From Clostridiales bacterium (lineage in GTDB: Bacteria > Bacillota > Clostridia > Oscillospirales > Oscillospiraceae): 5,100 nt of DNA. Below are positions 5,061-5,100 of this stretch, one piece after another. Positions within the stretch are counted from its first letter, which is position 1, and every line of letters begins with the position of its first letter. A model generated the notes under the pieces. The model ran no database searches and was not told the origin of the DNA. It saw only the letters and a program-made list of their open reading frames with translations. The position numbers and the translations under genes were made by a program. The stretch is taken from assembly GCA_004557075.1 (NCBI GenBank), contig SFEX01000052.1:1-5100 (forward strand). Reading direction: 5' to 3'.

Positions 5061-5100
5061 GGCGGTATGCTCCCGGAGAGGGCAGCATACCGCCTGTTTT
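5061..5100 (+). terminator. Rho-independent terminator of the hydrolase gene
   Basis: GGCGGTATGCT (5061-5071) pairs perfectly with AGCATACCGCC (5084-5094). The stem can extend inward by CCC/GGG with one bulged C, and a T run (TGTTTT) follows up to the window end. It lies 61 bases after the hydrolase stop; the gap between holds no gene. The hydrolase thus appears to be transcribed alone. Confidence 0.85.

Overview
The window looks like chromosome from a low-to-mid GC Bacillota, most likely a gut-type Clostridia member. This rests on strong AGGAGG Shine-Dalgarno sites, sigma-A promoters close to consensus (TTGACA/TATAAT), hairpin-plus-T-tract terminators, a tRNA gene with encoded CCA, and protein wording typical of Clostridia. 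The placement is an inference; no marker gene is present.

Region 1 (1-1440). The first 49 bases encode the tail of an incoming gene that resembles the C-terminal end of a large serine recombinase. Immediately after its stop, in the same frame, begins a long reading frame (to 1366) for a multicopper-oxidase-family protein of the MnxG/ceruloplasmin-like type. It has no signal peptide, no ribosome site, only a TTG start, and begins in the middle of the family. The simplest reading is a 5'-truncated remnant created where a mobile element joined the host gene. A long symmetric hairpin (1393-1436) separates it from the convergent operon that follows.

Region 2 (1435-2700, minus strand). A two-gene operon encodes a ten-helix EamA/DMT-type transporter and, overlapping its stop by one base (TGATG), a short Cys-bearing MGMT/alkyltransferase-like protein. 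The promoter and Shine-Dalgarno site are clear.

Region 3 (2701-2998). A tRNA-Leu(UAG) gene has its own promoter and terminator. It is followed by two opposed blocks of degenerate 7-base tandem repeats, and by the terminator of the next minus-strand gene.

Region 4 (2999-5100). A LysR-type regulator (minus) is divergent from an alpha/beta hydrolase (plus) that carries a cysteine in the nucleophile-elbow position. The intergenic region holds two promoters and two palindromes with T-N11-A symmetry, one centred near -65 and one over the -35 box of the hydrolase promoter. This is the classical layout for LysR activation of the divergent gene with autorepression. The hydrolase ends before a strong terminator at the window edge.

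Nothing here amounts to a clearly new system. The items most worth a second look are the recombinase/oxidase junction, the LysR-hydrolase control region, and the heptad repeat.
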